NCBI GenBank assembly: GCA_020726505.1
Contig: JAHLEZ010000003.1
Location: 2,666,001-2,730,000, forward strand
Source: Leptodontidium sp. MPI-SDFR-AT-0119
Lineage: Eukaryota; Ascomycota; Leotiomycetes; Helotiales; Leptodontidiaceae
Length of the DNA: 64,000 bases
Direction of reading: 5' to 3'
Shown here piece by piece: positions 53,722 to 64,000 of this stretch. Numbering within the stretch: position 1 is the stretch's first letter; every line of letters starts with the position of its first letter. The notes under the pieces are model-generated. The model worked only from the letters and a program-made list of their open reading frames with translations, had not been told where the DNA came from and did no database searches. Made by a program: the position numbers and the translations under genes.

Positions 53722-53908
53722 TTGTTTACTTGGTCTTTGTGTTGGGGTTTTGGAAATCTTGAAGATCAGAATTAAGAAATATGTCTATGGCTGTAGTTTA
53801 GTAACTTCACTCCGTGTCTTCATCTCCGTTACTGTAAGTCCGGAATTGCAAAGAGATGTCTCGCCGTCAAATCCAATGAGAGAATAAGTCAGATCTCATA
53901 GACTTAAA

Positions 53909-55450
53909 TTATGCCAATGAACTAGCTACCCACTCCCCATTATCCAAACCATTGACACCACTACTATCTCCAGCATCCAAATACCCACTCACAACTCCCT
54001 TCGGGTCCCACTTCTTCCTCAACTTCATCAGCTTCTCTGCATTCTCATCAGTCCAAAATTTTGTCTTCCGTTGCTGGAAATCACTGTCTCCCAGATATGC
54101 CCCGACACTAGACGGCGTGATATCCTTCATAACATCGTGAACCCATGTTCTACATCTCTTATCATCTTCAGCCTTCTCCCAGATCGTATACAGGGCAAAA
54201 TAGTGATCCGATTGCATGCTCAACGCCATGTCTGGCAGGACTCTTCGACTACCAGGAGCCATGCTAAACCAAAGCGCGAAGCTCTTCTGGTGCGGCAAGG
54301 TAGTGAAAGCTTTCTCCAGAACAGCAGTTGCATCGGAGTCATTTGCTAAATATGCATTCTCAGCGCAGTATCTGTGATTCGAGGGGTTGGCAGCTGCTTG
54401 GTCGGCGTATTGCTCTGCGATGCTTGTTGGCTCGCTTATGATTTCGACGAGAGCTCCTGATGGACGGGTTCTATTGAGGGGCTCGAGAGCGGCAAGTGCA
54501 GCGTCGTGAGTTGACTGAAATGTTACAGTGTTTGCCATGATACACGGCTGATCAAGCCCGGGTGGTGTGAGGCCAACAGCTACGATTTCGTTTCCGTCAT
54601 CTGAAGTGGGAGATATCTATTCACGTTAGAATAGTATACTTGCATATTTGGTACCTTGGCCCTTACCTTTGTTATCCAATCCATGACTACTTTGTATTGT
54701 GATATTGGGTAGATGAAGATTGACTTCAACATGACTTTTGGCCTGGGACGAACCCTCAGGTAAAACCGGGTGACAATAGCAGGAAACCCTGTCGATTATC
54801 AGTGTTCTGTAAACAATCCTTAAAGGTATCTTTCTTACCTGGTCCAGCTCCTCGGGCACACCAGAATAGCTCACTGTTCTCTGTCTCGCTGCAATGTAAA
54901 CTCTCTCCAGCGGCAGTCACCACATCGATTCCCGCGATTTGCTCACAAGCCCAGCCCCAATTCTAAAGCCATCAGCTTTTTAATTCCCTACAGCAATTAT
55001 GTAACATACCTTGCAGTTCCACCCCATCCCACCTTGCAACAGAAAGCCACCGATTCCAACATCCGGACAATGCCCACCACAAAACAACAGGCCTTCCGGC
55101 ACCAACTTCTCATTGAGCATCATGCCCGTCGTACTTGGAGACGCAGCCACGATTTTCTTCTCTCTGTCTACCTCTAGATGCTTCATTTTCCCCAAATCTA
55201 TCAAGATAGCGTCATCTCGAACACTCCAGGCAGCCCAACTGTGCCCACCAGATCGAACCGAGACTTTACATCCGAGTTTATTGGCGAGCTGGACAGCTTC
55301 TTGCACGTGTGCTGGATGTGTTGCTTCTACCACTGCTCTGGGATATCGATCTGGCCTTCTGGCATTGAAGACACGTCCGACGCGTGCTTTCTCGTAGGTG
55401 TCCTTCGAGGCATCTTTCTGCCAGATTATTGGGAGTGGGGTTATTGCCAT
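53909..55450 (-). CDS. FAD-linked oxidase, berberine-bridge (BBE) type, 464 aa (four exons)
   Basis: Exons (minus): 55450-55010, 54962-54839, 54788-54667 and 54616-53909, 465 codons. The FAD-binding PCMH domain begins with FNARRPDRYPRAVVEATHPA and carries SVRSGGHSWAAWSV, where His is the usual covalent FAD attachment site. CGGHCPDVGIGGFLLQGGMGWNCK follows, with a Cys (GGHC) at the position of the possible second attachment site. A BBE-like C-terminal NDxAY-type region appears as GAYLGDSDFQ. There is no signal peptide, so it is probably intracellular, unlike many secreted members. Such oxidases oxidise alcohols, sugars or alkaloid-like substrates with O2. It is convergent with the dioxygenase gene and divergent from the MFS gene. 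Confidence 0.92.
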
Positions 55451-56092
55451 GGTGAAATTGAATGTGAATATATTCTGGTCTAACTGTCGAACAACGATTC
55501 AAGTCTTCACAATTTCAGAACCAGAAAATATCTAAGTACTAGAGAAAAGCCGAGCCATTGCTTTGAGTGCCAAATATCAAAATAAAAGCTACCCCGCCAT
55601 TAAAGCTATTACTACCCCAGACTTTCTCGATTCAGCTTGGCTTCGGCTTGTGGACAGTCGGGTGGGATTTATTTCTCTCCACATCGGCACCATCCTCCAC
55701 ATGCCGCACTCAGCAGCAAGACGCGGTCGCATTGTCGAAAATTAAAGTTTGAGACATGGGACGCAATGGGGGTAACGCAAGAAGTTTGATTTGCTCTGTA
55801 TCTTTTGGAATACGGAGGTTTTCCTCCTTGTGGATGTCCCCAGGTTTCTTCCCCAGACAGCCCCAGCCTGGATCTGGGACTCTGCGGGTTTGCGGGGGAG
55901 GCGTCAACTCTCATCTTCACTTCTATCAGATAACGTGTAGAGTGTTGCTGTTGTCAATTTACATTATTTAGATCCGGCTCCCTTGAAATCAATACCAGAT
56001 CAGAGCATCTGTCAAATATCGAAGTTGTCAAGTCCCTCCTGGCATTGAGAAACTCGATCCCCATCACGAAGTTCATCCTCACTTCAGCAATA
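55451..56092. other. Divergent promoter between the FAD oxidase and MFS genes
   Basis: A 640-bp shared upstream region. Short overlapping frames here are Pro/Arg-rich and not convincing. Co-regulation of the two genes is possible. Confidence 0.45.
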
Positions 56093-57981
56093 ATGTCGAC
56101 CACGATTGAACCAATCAACACCAATCATGGTACCAAAGAGCCCCTCAAGAAGATCCAAACACTTGGAAGTGTTCGTCAAAGAGATGAGCACACGAACGAG
56201 ATCATTTTGATCCCGACACCATCTCAAGATCCCAACGACCCCCTGAATTGGTTCGAGAATCCCTCCAACTCCACAGACCATTGTCACAGAGACTAACTGC
56301 GTCACAGGAGCAAGGCGCGCAAGTACTACATGGCAACCCTCATTTGCCTAGCCATGTTTATGTGCAACTTCCTCGCCGCAGGACCGACAATCGCCATCGT
56401 AGAGACAGCTCTCGACTTCTTCCCTCCCATTGCTGGACCCGCCGGGATACCAGCTGCCATCGCAAAGACAGCATATTTCTTCACATCTACAGCTTTACTT
56501 CAAGGCACAGGAAACCTGTTTTGGATGCCACTGGTCAACAAGTACGGTCGCCGTCCTATCTATATTGCTTCCTACACTTTATATTTTGGAGTTGCTCTAT
56601 GGCTATCTTTCACCAAGGCCTACGGTAGCTTTCTGGCTGCCCGTATCTTGATGGGCTTTGCGTCGGGAGCTGCAGAGACTATGGCACCTCTTTCTATCGC
56701 TGATGGTATGTAAAGTCAACACAAATCTAAGCACAATTGCTGACCACTAGCAGTGTTTTTCTTGCATGAACGTGGAGCCGTAATGGCGTAGGTCCTCTCC
56801 TCTCTTAATTACGACAATGGCTGATAGTATCTAGCATGTACACTGCAGCTCTTGGTTGTGGCGTTGCAGGTGGGATCATCATAGCTGGGTAAGAATCTCG
56901 TTTCCTACCTCCCACCTGATTTGTACATGAGTCTAACTGGGACAGACTCATCACCATCCACAACACATGGAGAGTCATCTACTACGTTGGGGCTGCTCTA
57001 ATCGGCACGCTCCTCATTCTGGTGATCTTCACCTTCCCTGAAACAAGCTACATTCGAGACACAACGCCAATTTCCAGTGGGTCGGAAACAGGTATCTCTG
57101 ATGAGAAGACCGGAACATCAGTCGAGTTTGCAGAGAATGGAAGCCGAACCATCCCAAAACGCAAAACTTACCTTCAAGAGCTCAAACTCTTCAGTGGCAC
57201 ATACACCAATGAGTCTCTCCTCAACCTCTTCCTTCGACCCATTGCTCTCGTGGTCCTTCCCCCGGTTCTATGGGGTTCTCTTGTCATGTCGGTTACCATC
57301 GGTTTTCTCGTAGCAGTAACTTCTAATGTCGCTCCTGCGTACTCGACGGCATATGGCTTTGTCGCATGGCAGACAGGTCTGTGCTTTATCTCAGCTATCA
57401 TCGGATCTCTCATCGGAATCTTTGCTGGTGGTCACTTGAGCGATAGAGTGACGGACTTCTTCACAAAGCGGAACGGGGGGCTGAGAGAACCAGAAATGCG
57501 TCTCCCAGCCATCGCCATTAGTCTAATCACCACACCTTTGGGACTCATCTTGTTTGGAGTCGGCATCCAGAACAAGCTTCATTGGATATGCCCTACTATT
57601 GGTCTAGGTCTCCGTAAGTACCACTACCAATAAAAAAATTTCTTGACCTAACAATTTGAAGTGAACTTCTCCATCGTCCAAGCCACCAACGTCTCTCTTG
57701 TCTATACTATAGACTGCTACCGACCTATCGCCGGCGAGGTCACGGTCACATCTATGGCGTTGAAGTCATGCTTTGGCTTCCTTCTCTCGTTCTACACCAA
57801 TCCATGGATCGACAAAGTTGGATACACAAATGCGTACGGCACAATGGCTGGTATTTCATCAGCTATTTTGTTGCTTGCTATCCCAATCTACATCTTTGGA
57901 AAGCGTATTCGCCACGCCACTTGGCACTGGTCAGTTGTTAAGTATGTTCACTGGGATGAGGACCGAGAGGTGGGTGAGTAG
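56093..57981 (+). CDS. MFS transporter, DHA1-like, 543 aa (six exons)
   Basis: Exons are 56093-56250, 56308-56705, 56754-56787, 56835-56888, 56946-57613 and 57662-57981, 544 codons. The N-terminal tail contains IPTPSQDPNDPLNWSKARKY, the entry motif common to fungal drug:H+ antiporter-like carriers. Helices follow, with the MFS loop 2-3 motif NKYGRRPIYIASY and helix 4 ARILMGFASGAAETMAPLSI. A large cytosolic loop separates the halves (about residues 255-310), and the second half has SAIIGSLIGIFAGGHLSDRV. It sits in the plasma membrane and probably exports or imports a small organic molecule. It lies between the FAD oxidase and the transcription factor, suggesting it serves the cluster's substrate or product. 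Confidence 0.93.
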
Positions 57982-58556
57982 ATTGAGGGGTTGGAACTGG
58001 AGCCATCGGGTTGAAGTAATTTGATGTTTGAAAATGGTCTGGACGGGGGAGAAAGTTGCAACAAGTCGGAATGTAGATCCGTAGCTAAAGTTGGTTTAAT
58101 TGGATTGATCGTAAAGCTCGTTTTGCCAGACCATGTTTCTATTGGCAGTCAAGGGACGAACAAAGACAGCATTTGAGATCACAGATTTAATATTCGGAGA
58201 CAAGATAGCCTGAAATTTTAGGGCAATATCACTGACATTCAGCCTCTCAACCCCGAAGCTCCAGGCTTCACTCTCTATATTTTCACTGTAATCGGTTCTT
58301 GGTACCCCCTGAATAAGCGAGAACCCCTTAAGTCAATGGTACTGTACTGTACTGATTCGCTGACACGCGTCCTTCTCCGCAGCTGGCCTAAGACAAGACT
58401 CCCACCCCCGGTTGTTCTGAAGCCTTCTGCACCCCGCGTTTCGGGTGGATTTCAACTTTTCCTCCACATCCCTTTTCCTCTGGTCGACCTTCATTGCATT
58501 TACGTCTCCTCCTCCACTTTCAGAGATCTCCGTCGGGAAGAGAGCACATTGCAGAC
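57982..58556. other. Intergenic, promoter of the transcription factor
   Basis: A 575-bp region. A TACTGTACTGTACTG run lies near 58340, and the last 150 bases are C/T-rich leader. No gene is seen. Confidence 0.45.
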
Positions 58557-61500
58557 ATGGAGCAGCAGATAGACCACCAGAATCCCGGTTCCGATCGCAC
58601 GAGTCCGACTCCCATTCCGACTCCAGCTCCCAGCCCGTTCAAGTGCAATGTCTGTCAGAGAAGCTACTCCCGAGTCGACCACTTAGCTCGGCATTTCCGA
58701 ACACGTACGTACCAGCTCCACTGGCTACCTTATTTTGCCTTTGGGAGGTTAGATACTGATCGTGAAGTTCACGGGGGATAGACACTTCTGAAAAATCATA
58801 TCGCTGTGACGTCTGCTCAAAGTCCTTCACGAGAGCGTGAGTTCCACTTACCAGTGTTGAAAGACTTTCGACTTTCCACACAGGCATCAAACGTATACAT
58901 GTTTTCAACACTAACACAGACAGAGATCTGCTTAAACGGCATGCTTCAGCTCACACGGACAATCGCCGGAACCGCAAGAGCCATCAGCCACGTGCTGGTC
59001 GAGTATCACAAGCTTGCAAGGCATGTGCAGGAGCAAAGTTGAAATGTAAAGAGGAGAAACCCTGTCAAAGATGTGTATCCAAAGGAATTAGGTGCGACTA
59101 TAACGAGCAAGAACACAGAAATGTAGAGTCCTGGCGCGGAGGTAGTATCGATAAAAGTTTCGCGCAAGGGGATGTCAATGGCAGAATGACGAATACTGGC
59201 AGAGCAAGCGAAATGGATTATGATCCCGGGAACAACGCAGGACTTGAAGACTGGATGCTTGGAGATGCTCAAAATGGCAACGAACAGATTGATGCTAGGA
59301 GTATGGATCGTAGGTTTACTGGCTAAGATCAGTTTTAGCAGAACGCTGATCTCGAAGTAGACATGTCAGGGATGCTACCTCCGGACCCTGCCTTGATGGA
59401 CTGCAACGACAGGCTCTTCGCCGACTTCCTCAGAGATATCATGATGCCATCTCAGCCTGGACTGTATGAGGGCCAGATGCATGTAGATGGGGCCGATACT
59501 CCTTCAGTAGCATTTCGCGATCTCCTATCATTTGGCTTGGATTCGAATCTTGAACTCGACAACCAAGACTACACACTTATGGATTTCTATCAAGGCAAAG
59601 GCATGGCGGAACCACACCCTCCCAGACCTCCAAATTCGGCATCAGCCTCGTTTCAAGCACAGACGCCTCAGTCGGACGCAACCAACCAACCTTCTTCTGA
59701 AAGTCTGGCTCTTGGGACAGAAGCCTTCAAACGCTCACTTTGGTGCTGGACTCCAGTTCGGCAAGATGCGGGACATCAAGAACAGTCTAGTTTCAACCTC
59801 CAGCCAGGAGACGCCCCAAATCTAGGTACCCAATTTGTTGTCAGCGAGCAGGTGGCTGCAAAAGTGTTCGGTCCCGATTCCCGGGACAAGATCGTGGCTA
59901 TGATTCTCAGCACTTGTGATCGAAGCACCTTTCCAAAAGTTATGTCGTCATTTCCATCAGCTGAGCTTTTGAACAGCTTGATGCAGTGCTTTTTGGCTTA
60001 TCATATCGCGCAAAATGATACTTGGATCCATCTGCCTACCTTGAAGATTAGCAAGTTGAGACCCGAGTTGCTGGCGAGTTTCTTAGCTGCCGGGGCTATG
60101 TTCAGCTCGTCGCTCACGATCCGAAAGCTTGGGTTTGCAATTCAAGAGGCAGTTCGATTCTCAGTGCCCAAAGTGGTTAGTACTTCTGATGTCTACGGAC
60201 TCGTAGCAAATGAAGGAGACAATGCTGATGGTTTGCATACCAGTGCGAAGAGAATAATTCAGTCACCCGAGACTTGATCTTGTTGCAGGCTTTTGTTCTG
60301 AGTCTCGATGTTGGTCTGTGGAGTGGAAACAAGAGGAGAATAGAATTAGCCGAAAGTCAGGCATTAGTTGTGGTAACGGTATGTCGTTCTCAATCTATAC
60401 TTTCCGCGTTTCTGAAATCTCTAGATGTGCCGACGAGCGAGCCGAATGCTGCGCTCCAACTATCAAACTATTCGACCTCTAGATTCAGACACTGGGAAAG
60501 TGCTTGAGCAGAAGTGGCGTGCCTGGGCTGAACAAGAATCTTTGAAGAGGTACACGCGATCAAAGTCTAGGCCGTGAAGCTCAGCTAACACTCTTAAGGC
60601 TCATTTTCCATCTCTTTATCCGCGATGCTCAGACGAGCATGTGTCTTGTCGTTCCCACGATTATCTCCTACTCGGAACTCACTCTCCCTCTGCCTCTCCC
60701 AAACGCTTTATTTCTTGCACCAAGCGCCTCAGCCTGGAAAGCATTATACCCATCGCAAGCACTTACCGATCGCGTTCCATCACTTCCACAATGCCTCTAC
60801 GACCTTTCCCCTCTGCATTCAGCCGGCGCTCACCGTCATCTCGACATACCACTTTGTCTTTCGCTGGTTGCATATGGAATGTGGGGGCTGATTCTGGAAT
60901 TTCGCACTCTCAATTCTGTACTCAAGGCACATCCACCCCCCAGCCAAACTTACGGCTCAAATACTTTGGTCATTGGACACAGACATCAAGAGCTTTGCCA
61001 GCTGCTACAACACTTTACAGTGTCGCTACCCAGCGCTCATCTGCAAATTTCGAATCACCAAATCCCCCCTATTCCCACCTCTACACTGGAATCACGAATT
61101 CTAGCCTCGCTCCTCCTCACTCACCTACACGTATCTTTCAACGACATTCAATTGTTCGCTGGCAGAGAAGGCGATGAAGAAGCTAGAAGGGTCTATCCCG
61201 GTCTCCAAACCTGGGTCGAAAGCCGAGAGGCTCGAACAGCACTCTGGTATGCTGGACAAGTTGTTCGCTACGCAAAAATGCTTGGTGGAGTGAGGGAATT
61301 CTTTGCAGTTGCTGTATATCATGCAAGCCTGACGTTCTGGGCTTACGGAGTTCTGAGACTTGGGGGCGAGAGGATGAACGCTATGGATCACTCGTCTGGG
61401 GATGAAAGCACACTGGTTTGGCTTGATGGTGACGAAGTGGAAGATGTCAAGAGATTTGTGGCATTGGGAAGTGGCTCGCCATGTTTTTCGGCTGCTGGGC

Positions 61501-61679
61501 AAGTTGCTAAGATCTCAGAACCGGGAAAGGTGATGAATGCAATTATCAGTGTCCTGAAAGGCGTCGACGACAACGGATCCGCTAGAGACGGACAGACAGT
61601 GGTGCCGCCCTTGGTGGAGAATCTCAGCCAGTTGATCAGAGAATTGGGAAGTGCGGCCCGAGCTGTCATGAGTTCTTGA
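58557..61679 (+). CDS. Transcription factor with two C2H2 fingers, a Zn2Cys6 cluster and an MHR domain, 900 aa (eight... seven-intron gene)
   Basis: Exons are 58557-58704, 58782-58836, 58924-59309, 59358-60175, 60289-60378, 60425-60549 and 60599-61679, 901 codons in seven exons (six introns). Residues 30-50 and 58-78 are C2H2 fingers (CNVCQRSYSRVDHLARH and CDVCSKSFTRADLLKRH). Residues 99-125 are a fungal binuclear cluster C-x2-C-x6-C-x5-C-x2-C-x6-C. The long C-terminal part has the fungal-specific middle homology region, with DVGLWSGNKRRIELAES, SLKRLIFHLFIRDAQTS and LILEFRTLNSVL. This mixed class is known in ascomycetes and often controls nearby metabolic genes. The junction at 59309/59358 is chosen to avoid the TAA in GGCTAA and the frame change. 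It sits in the middle of the oxidoreductase run, so it is the likely local regulator. Confidence 0.9.
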
Positions 61680-61745
61680 TATGATATGTAATGTTCACTT
61701 GCTATGGCTGGATACAATCGAGTATAGTGCTCCAAAGACTATCAT

Positions 61746-62671
61746 CTACAATGACCATCCAGCATCAATGATTGCATTGGAGCCAGTAACGCTCTTGCTC
61801 TTTGCGAAACACAGAACCTGCTCTGCGACATCTTCAACTGTGGCAAAGCGATTCAGTTTTGTTTTGGCTCTGGATGCATCTTGCTTTTCCTGAGGAAATC
61901 TCAACCCCCATTCCTATATGCGTTAGCTCTGCAGAATCAAGATGGTGTTTCTGACACTTACTGTGAGAAGAAGTCCCGGAGAGACAGAGTTCACTCTGAT
62001 GTGCGGACCGGATATCGTGGCCAGTGTTTTCACCAGGTGTATTTGTGCGGCTTTGGTAACAGAGTATGCCTGATACGCCGATTAGCTACCTGCCCACGAG
62101 GGTGTTGAAGATGGGGCAACATAGAGATCTTCCATGCGAATGATCGTCGTCACTTAGAGGGAAAAACAAATCAACTCACAATTGAACTACCACTGGGTTT
62201 TACTCCAGCCAGACTCGCCGTTGTGATAAAGCAGCCTTCACTTTCCTTCAAGTGCTCTTTCGCAGCATGGAACAACCACAAATGTGACTTAACATTCATA
62301 TTCCAACAGCGGTCCCAAATATCTTCATCAAGATTATCATCCAGATCGTTGAAGTCCGTAACCACTGTCCAACCACCATTAGAAAATACCACGTCCAGTC
62401 TTTTCATCCTAGCCAGGACTTCAGAAACCAAGTTAGCGATCTCCGACTTCTTCGTCAAGTCAGCTTTGACGGCGAGGAAATTTCGTGCCGCATCATTTGT
62501 TGACTGAAGTGGGGATAGCTTCTCCAGCTCGAGTATCAAATCTGAAGCCCGCGATTCATTGCTGGAGTAGTTGATCACCACCCTGTATCCCGCCGTTGCG
62601 AATAGCTTCGCTGCAGCTGCTCCTAGACCAGCTGAGCCGGCGGTCACGAGGATGACGGGGGTAGCTGACAT
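61746..62671 (-). CDS. Short-chain dehydrogenase/reductase, classical type, 255 aa (three exons)
   Basis: Exons (minus): 62671-62180, 62069-61962 and 61913-61746, 256 codons. The cofactor loop reads VTAGSAGLGAAAAKLFATAG, a TGxxxGxG motif with Ala in place of the first Gly. DVVFSNGGW takes the place of the usual NNAG. Catalytic Ser lies in FITTASLAGVKPSG and Tyr/Lys in AYSVTKAA. The C-terminus has NSVSPGLLLTEWG and VTGSNAIIDAGWSL, typical of about 250-aa SDRs. It reduces or oxidises a ketone/alcohol using NAD(P)H. It is transcribed divergently from the FAD monooxygenase, 448 bp away, which suggests shared control. Confidence 0.92.
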
Positions 62672-63119
62672 TGTGATCGCGTTTGGATTTGGGATTGAGA
62701 CGAATGCTTGTGAGGGTGTGTTATGAAAAGATGATCACCCAATCGGCTTCACTGATGCTATTCTCACTTCAGACAATGTTCAGGGAGAATAATTCGTGTA
62801 TCAACCCCACCCTCGTCGCTGGAGAGAAAATGCGGGGTTCGGCAACAAGTGGAGGAGCCGAGAGATAATAGGGGCTCGGCTGACCACTTTCCGAAGCGAG
62901 AGGACTGGAGGACAACCTCTACCCCACACGCGAGTAACATCGCGCACTGCCAACCGGCTCGGAAAATTCTGGCTAAGTAGGGTTGTGGAGTGAGCTTGTT
63001 AGTTACTGAGGGGAGCTTCTTTAAGCTTGATCCAGCTTATTTGAGCTTTATCTTTTGACTCCAGAGGAATCTCTCGTGCACGGTTTTGTTTACCTTTCTC
63101 ATCCAAAGCCCACATCATC
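62672..63119. other. Shared divergent promoter of the SDR and the monooxygenase
   Basis: A 448-bp region between two divergent starts. It contains TTGAGCTTTATC and AAGCTTGATCCAGCTT (an imperfect inverted AAGCT repeat near 63022-63040), possible regulator sites. No frame is convincing. Confidence 0.45.
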
Positions 63120-64000
63120 ATGGCTACCAAGTTCTACAATCCAGAGAATAACACCATGGCCAACGGACACAACAAATCTCTTGTTAATGGTCATATCAAT
63201 GGCGCAAATAGCACAGCCGAACCTAGAGCACTGAATATTGCAATTATTGGAGCTGGCATTGGCGGGCTGACAGCTGCCATCGGTCTGAGAAAAAACGGAC
63301 ACAAGGTTTCAGTGGGTTCTCATCTTCTGACAGAAAACAAAACACCATCTGACGATACTTCCAGTTATACGAACAATCGCAATTCGCCAGCGAAACAGGT
63401 GCAGCCATCCACTTAGCTCCAAATTCAAATGGGCTGCTCAGACGTCATGGAATCATGGCAGAGGATTTTGGCGCCGTGGAAATGTGCAGATTAGCAGAGT
63501 ACAACGAAAAAGGAGTTGAGACTCGGAAAGTAGACCTCCAAGAGCAGAACAAGATGTGGCAGCATCCGTGGATGTTGGTACATCGGGTGAAACTTCACGA
63601 CCGTTTGAAGCAGGTGGCCGCCGGGAAGGAGGGGAAGGGCACGCCTGCAGAACTTCACTTGTCGAGCAAAGTTGTCGAAGTTGATCCTGAGAATGCATCG
63701 TTTGTTTTGGAAACTGGAGAGAAGGTTCAAGCGGATGTGGTTCTGGGTGCTGATGGGATTTATGTGAGTGATATCGAATCTTCGCACATGTTTTGTCTAA
63801 TTCGGTGGCCTAGTCAAAAACAAGACAGTTCGTATCTGGCCAACCGAACAAGCTTTTTGGTTCTGGCAAAGCTGCTTTCCGTTTCCTGATAGGTCGAAAA
63901 TCAGCCTGCGAGGATCCAGAAATCGCAAAGCTGTTGGAGAATGACAACGAACTAGTTATCTGGTATGGAACTGACAGAAGGGTTGTTGTTTACCCCTGCG
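63120..64000 (+). CDS. FAD-dependent monooxygenase, salicylate-hydroxylase type (cut by right edge)
   Basis: Exons are 63120-63311, 63365-63763 and 63814 to beyond 64000; about 259 residues are visible. After a 38-residue polar N-terminus comes the Rossmann GxGxxG of FAD binding (NIAIIGAGIGGLTAAIGLRK). The intron joins KVS to LYEQSQFASETGAAIHLAPN. The second FAD/NADPH motif is VQADVVLGADGIYSKTR, and FRFLIGRKSAC and WYGTDRRVVVYPC follow. These are as in salicylate 1-monooxygenase-like flavoproteins, which hydroxylate aromatic acids with NAD(P)H and O2. Family length is about 420-450 aa, so roughly 40% is missing. With the LigB dioxygenase this could supply a ring-hydroxylation step before ring opening. 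Confidence 0.93.

Noticed and set aside
1..64000. CRISPR arrays, operons, rRNA genes or viral/prophage features
   Set aside because: The window is eukaryotic (spliced genes); no regularly spaced repeats, rRNA signatures or viral genes were seen.

Overview
The window is nuclear DNA of a filamentous ascomycete (Pezizomycotina). Genes carry short GT...AG introns of about 35-150 nt with CTAAC-like branch points. The content is typical of moulds: a HET-domain gene, a GPI-anchored GH72 glucanosyltransferase, erg6, the FMC1 assembly factor, the TPC1 carrier, fungal small secreted proteins and a C2H2/Zn2Cys6 activator. A Leotiomycetes-like source is my guess from general resemblance and is not proven. 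I spliced the multi-exon genes by hand; the exon sums are multiples of three in every gene listed as intact and complete.

Layout. 0-1 kb: start of a 14-3-3-like gene running off the left edge, then a long gap. 4.3-9.5 kb: a decay zone with a HET pseudogene full of frameshifts and stops, and a piggyBac-type transposon whose stops mostly stand where Gln codons would be expected (CAA/CAG to TAA/TAG, as in RIP). The transposon is bounded by a 20-bp inverted repeat containing TTAA and appears to interrupt a small reading frame. 10.3-12.3 kb: two tiny intron-containing metallothionein genes (24 and 26 aa) on the minus strand. 13-38.8 kb: mostly housekeeping and secreted functions: a 2OG-Fe(II) oxygenase, a secreted Cys protein, FMC1, a secreted agmatinase-like ureohydrolase, a Q/P-rich protein, NMN adenylyltransferase, an SRR1-like protein convergent with an isochorismatase-like hydrolase, a secreted Cys protein, an internally deleted MFS relic, the thiamine pyrophosphate carrier, a bacterial-type acetolactate decarboxylase, the mitochondrial GTPase Mtg1 and an F-box protein. 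39-41 kb: a second decay zone with an F-box/LRR-like pseudogene, an AT-rich block and an S41 peptidase-like pseudogene. 43-51 kb: GH72 glucanosyltransferase, sterol 24-C-methyltransferase, an AYR1-like SDR and a 71-aa membrane protein.

52.7-64 kb: a run that looks like a small catabolic or secondary-metabolite cluster: LigB-type extradiol dioxygenase, FAD-linked (berberine-bridge-type) oxidase, MFS transporter, a 900-aa C2H2 + Zn2Cys6 + MHR transcription factor, an SDR, and a salicylate-hydroxylase-type FAD monooxygenase cut by the right edge. The SDR and monooxygenase share one 450-bp divergent promoter. Hydroxylation of an aromatic ring followed by ring opening is a plausible common job, but this is inference.

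The most notable items are the metallothionein pair with its repeated GCGCA/GTGCG promoter element, the RIP-marked piggyBac copy, and the 52.7-64 kb cluster.
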